Source of the DNA: a virus
Strand: one strand, 5' to 3'
IMG/VR virus record: IMGVR_UViG_3300021170_000011
Span: 1-64,000 of that record
DNA length: 64,000 nt
The notes beneath the pieces were generated by a model that was not told the origin of the DNA, did no database searches, and saw nothing but the letters and a program-made list of their open reading frames with translations. Both the position numbers and the translations under genes were made by a program. How positions within the stretch are numbered: the first letter of the stretch is position 1; every line of letters begins with the position of its first letter. Below are positions 62,484 to 64,000 of the stretch, piece by piece.

Positions 62484-62729
62484 GTGGATTCGGCAGCACT
62501 TGCCCAGTACGGGGGGCTTGGCGCTGTTCTTTTGATTGCTATTGCTGCGGTCAAGGTGTTGTTCGACCGTGAGGTTAAGGCTCTTGAACGAGAGAAGGAG
62601 CGGGCCGACCGGTTGGAAACCGAACTACGGCAACTGAATGAGTTGGTCCGAACTCAATACGTTGAGAAGTTGGCCAACGCTACTCAGACGATTGGCGAGG
62701 CCCTGGCCGTGTTGCGGAGGTCGCCATGA
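62484..62729 (+). CDS. holin-like single-pass membrane protein, 81 aa
   Basis: GTG two bases after the lysin stop. One transmembrane segment (GLGAVLLIAIAAVKVLF, 11-27) then a charged coiled-coil (EREKERADRLETELRQLNELVRTQYVEKL). Resembles small type III holins or spanin-like regulators adjoining endolysins. Confidence 0.65.
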   Translation: MDSAALAQYGGLGAVLLIAIAAVKVLFDREVKALEREKERADRLETELRQLNELVRTQYVEKLANATQTIGEALAVLRRSP

Positions 62730-62908
62730 TCCGGAAGTTTGATCGCAAAAAGAACGGCCACGGCACCGAGGAACTGATCAAGGAGACGCGGCGGTTGAAG
62801 CGTCAACTGGAGGCGATGACGATCCGGTTGGACACGTTCTACCATCAGCTTCAGAAAGAGGTTGATCGTTTGCAGGTGATCGAGGACAACCGCACTGAGG
62901 GCGACTGA
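62726..62908 (+). CDS. small coiled-coil protein, 60 aa
   Basis: ATG overlaps the previous stop (ATGA). A lysine-rich start then a continuous heptad pattern (EELIKETRRLKRQLEAMTIRLDTFYHQLQKEVDRLQVIED). It may pair with the coiled coil of the preceding membrane protein. Family unknown. Confidence 0.62.
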   Translation: MIRKFDRKKNGHGTEELIKETRRLKRQLEAMTIRLDTFYHQLQKEVDRLQVIEDNRTEGD

Positions 62909-62924
62909 CGGCAGGGAGGACCGG

Positions 62925-63317
62925 ATGTCAGACACCCCGCACGAGCCGGACGGCGTGGATGAACTCGCTTCCGTCGCGGGCGAACTGAAGGGTTCGATCG
63001 ACGCGTTAAGCAAAAGCTTTGACGTGCTGGCCGGGAAAACAAAGTTCAACCGGGTGATGGCGATACTGATGGCAATCACGATTGTGGTGTTGGGTGTTGT
63101 CATCAACAACGTTTCGAACACCAGCCATCGGCTACAGAACACCGTCCGGCAGAACGCGGCGACGGAACAGGAATTGAGGGGTCTGCAAAGCAAAGCACTG
63201 TGCCCCCTCTATCTGATTTTCATCAATGCCATTGAGCATCCGGCCCCCACGTCGCGGATCACCCCCGATATCGCGAAGTCAATCAAGGACGGTTATGCCG
63301 CCCTGAAGTGCACATGA
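62925..63317 (+). CDS. single-pass membrane protein, 130 aa
   Basis: GGGAGGACCGG precedes ATG 62925. A transmembrane helix (RVMAILMAITIVVLGVVINNV, 44-64) lies between a helical N-terminus and an external domain with two Cys (CPLYLIF...LKCT) that could form a disulphide. Last gene before the terminator; perhaps a lysis or host envelope protein. Confidence 0.65.
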   Translation: MSDTPHEPDGVDELASVAGELKGSIDALSKSFDVLAGKTKFNRVMAILMAITIVVLGVVINNVSNTSHRLQNTVRQNAATEQELRGLQSKALCPLYLIFINAIEHPAPTSRITPDIAKSIKDGYAALKCT

Positions 63318-63346
63318 AATAGCCCCCGCCGAGGCGGGGGCTATTT
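63317..63346. terminator. bidirectional rho-independent terminator
   Basis: AAATAGCCCCCGCC/GGCGGGGGCTATTTT, 14 base pairs with a two-base loop, A tract on one side and T tract on the other; between the convergent membrane protein and metallophosphoesterase genes. Confidence 0.95.
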
Positions 63347-63350
63347 TGCG

Positions 63351-64000
63351 TTACCGGATGGTCACCTGATCCAGATACGTTATGACCCACGAGATACGCT
63401 TTTCGTTCGTGCTGCCCTCGGCGGCACGCGGGTTGCAGTTCAGGCCGTACACCCGCGTCCAGTCGTCGGGGCCGTCGCCGCAGCGGATCTCATCCTCGTA
63501 GTACCAGTGCAGGTGGCCGTGGTACAGCCGACCGGGCCGCAGCGTCCGGACCGCCTGTTGCAGACGGTCCTGGTTGGGCCAGCACCCGGGGAGATCCTTG
63601 CGGTTCCATCCGGGCTGGGACGCGCGCGGTTTGTCGTGGGTCAGCATGACGTCCACCAGCGGCGTCCCGGATGCGGTGATCTTGTCCAGGTGGCGGGTCA
63701 TGTCCTCGTCGGTCATCTCCTCCTCCGGGAACCACAGCCACCCGGACCGGTCAGCGCCGTAGTACTCGCGGTCGTGCAGCTCCTGCGCCAGCCGCCACGC
63801 CTTGTCAACGCTGTACGCGCCGCCGAACGCCGCGAACGTGGTGGTTCCCCACTGCCAGGTGAGGCCGTCGGGGGCGTACATCAGGTTGTCCCGGCATATG
63901 TAGAACCCGTCCCATGTCTGGTGGTGCGCGTACAGCTCCTCCACCAGCGACGACTTGTCGTGGTTGCCGCGCAGGAAATACACCATGATGTCGCGTTTCT
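63351..64000 (-). CDS. metallophosphoesterase (calcineurin-like), partial
   Basis: The visible 211 residues contain FLRGNHDKS (motif III), LTHDKP and YHGHLHW (motif IV/V), metal ligands of calcineurin-like phosphoesterases. The gene runs leftward and its 5' end lies beyond the window. Related phage enzymes act on nucleic acid ends or cyclic nucleotides; the substrate cannot be read from sequence. It could be another component of the RNA repair set. Confidence 0.85.
   Translation of the reverse strand, partial: KRDIMVYFLRGNHDKSSLVEELYAHHQTWDGFYICRDNLMYAPDGLTWQWGTTTFAAFGGAYSVDKAWRLAQELHDREYYGADRSGWLWFPEEEMTDEDMTRHLDKITASGTPLVDVMLTHDKPRASQPGWNRKDLPGCWPNQDRLQQAVRTLRPGRLYHGHLHWYYEDEIRCGDGPDDWTRVYGLNCNPRAAEGSTNEKRISWVITYLDQVTIR

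Overview
The window is a slice of a large double-stranded DNA tailed phage genome from a GC-rich host. GTG starts are frequent, GGAGG-type ribosome binding sites precede most genes, genes overlap by 1-4 bases, and a full head-tail-lysis set is present. A phage-encoded ribosomal protein bL28 of the CxxC...CxxC type and the high GC suggest an actinobacterial host; this is inference. Terminase, portal, MuF-like protein, protease/scaffold, capsid, tail tube, frameshifted chaperones, tape measure and a glycosidase lysin are visible, but no tail sheath or integrase, so a siphovirus-like virulent phage is the simplest reading.

Layout. 1-1313: three small genes, the last a SLOG-family protein. 1314-2534: a noncoding RNA cluster with six RNAs that I read as Y RNAs (a conserved Ro60-type stem, several capped by a circularly permuted tRNA elbow), interleaved with tRNA-His, tRNA-Lys and two unexplained structured RNAs. 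2535-4151: a Ro60 homologue (TROVE plus vWA). 4152-9408: a dense tRNA array with small Cys-rich genes, bL28 and a Y-like RNA that appears topologically permuted. 9409-14848: small genes, an RNA ligase, a GIY-YIG-type protein, an initiator-like tRNA and a papain-like amidase. 14892-19188: accessory genes leading to terminase. 19255-20990: three reverse-strand genes from a repeated promoter type. 21087-29477: portal, structural proteins, endonuclease VII-like HNH, two tailspikes, small genes. 29478-30192: second tRNA cluster (Ala, Pro, four Ser). 30195-36180: HAD phosphatase, a 2H-phosphoesterase/MuF fusion, protease-scaffold, capsid. 36452-47343: reverse-strand accessory operon with a macro domain protein, polynucleotide kinase-phosphatase, RlaP-type nucleotidyltransferase, T4 Rnl1-like ligase and a GntR-type regulator. 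47424-60366: connector, histone-like repeat protein, tail genes. 60435-63317: HNH, lysin and membrane proteins. 63351-64000: partial metallophosphoesterase.

How it fits together. The 34 tRNA genes that fold canonically cover all 20 amino acids. They come with an RNA maintenance toolkit: two different RNA ligases, kinase-phosphatase, RlaP-type nucleotidyltransferase, HAD phosphatase, Ro60 and Y RNAs. This fits a phage that brings its own translation components and repairs or quality-controls RNA when host anticodon nucleases act. The most notable system is the multi-copy Y RNA/Ro60 locus with permuted tRNA mimics. Coordinates of RNA genes come from hand folding, and family calls from motif recognition; no database search was possible.
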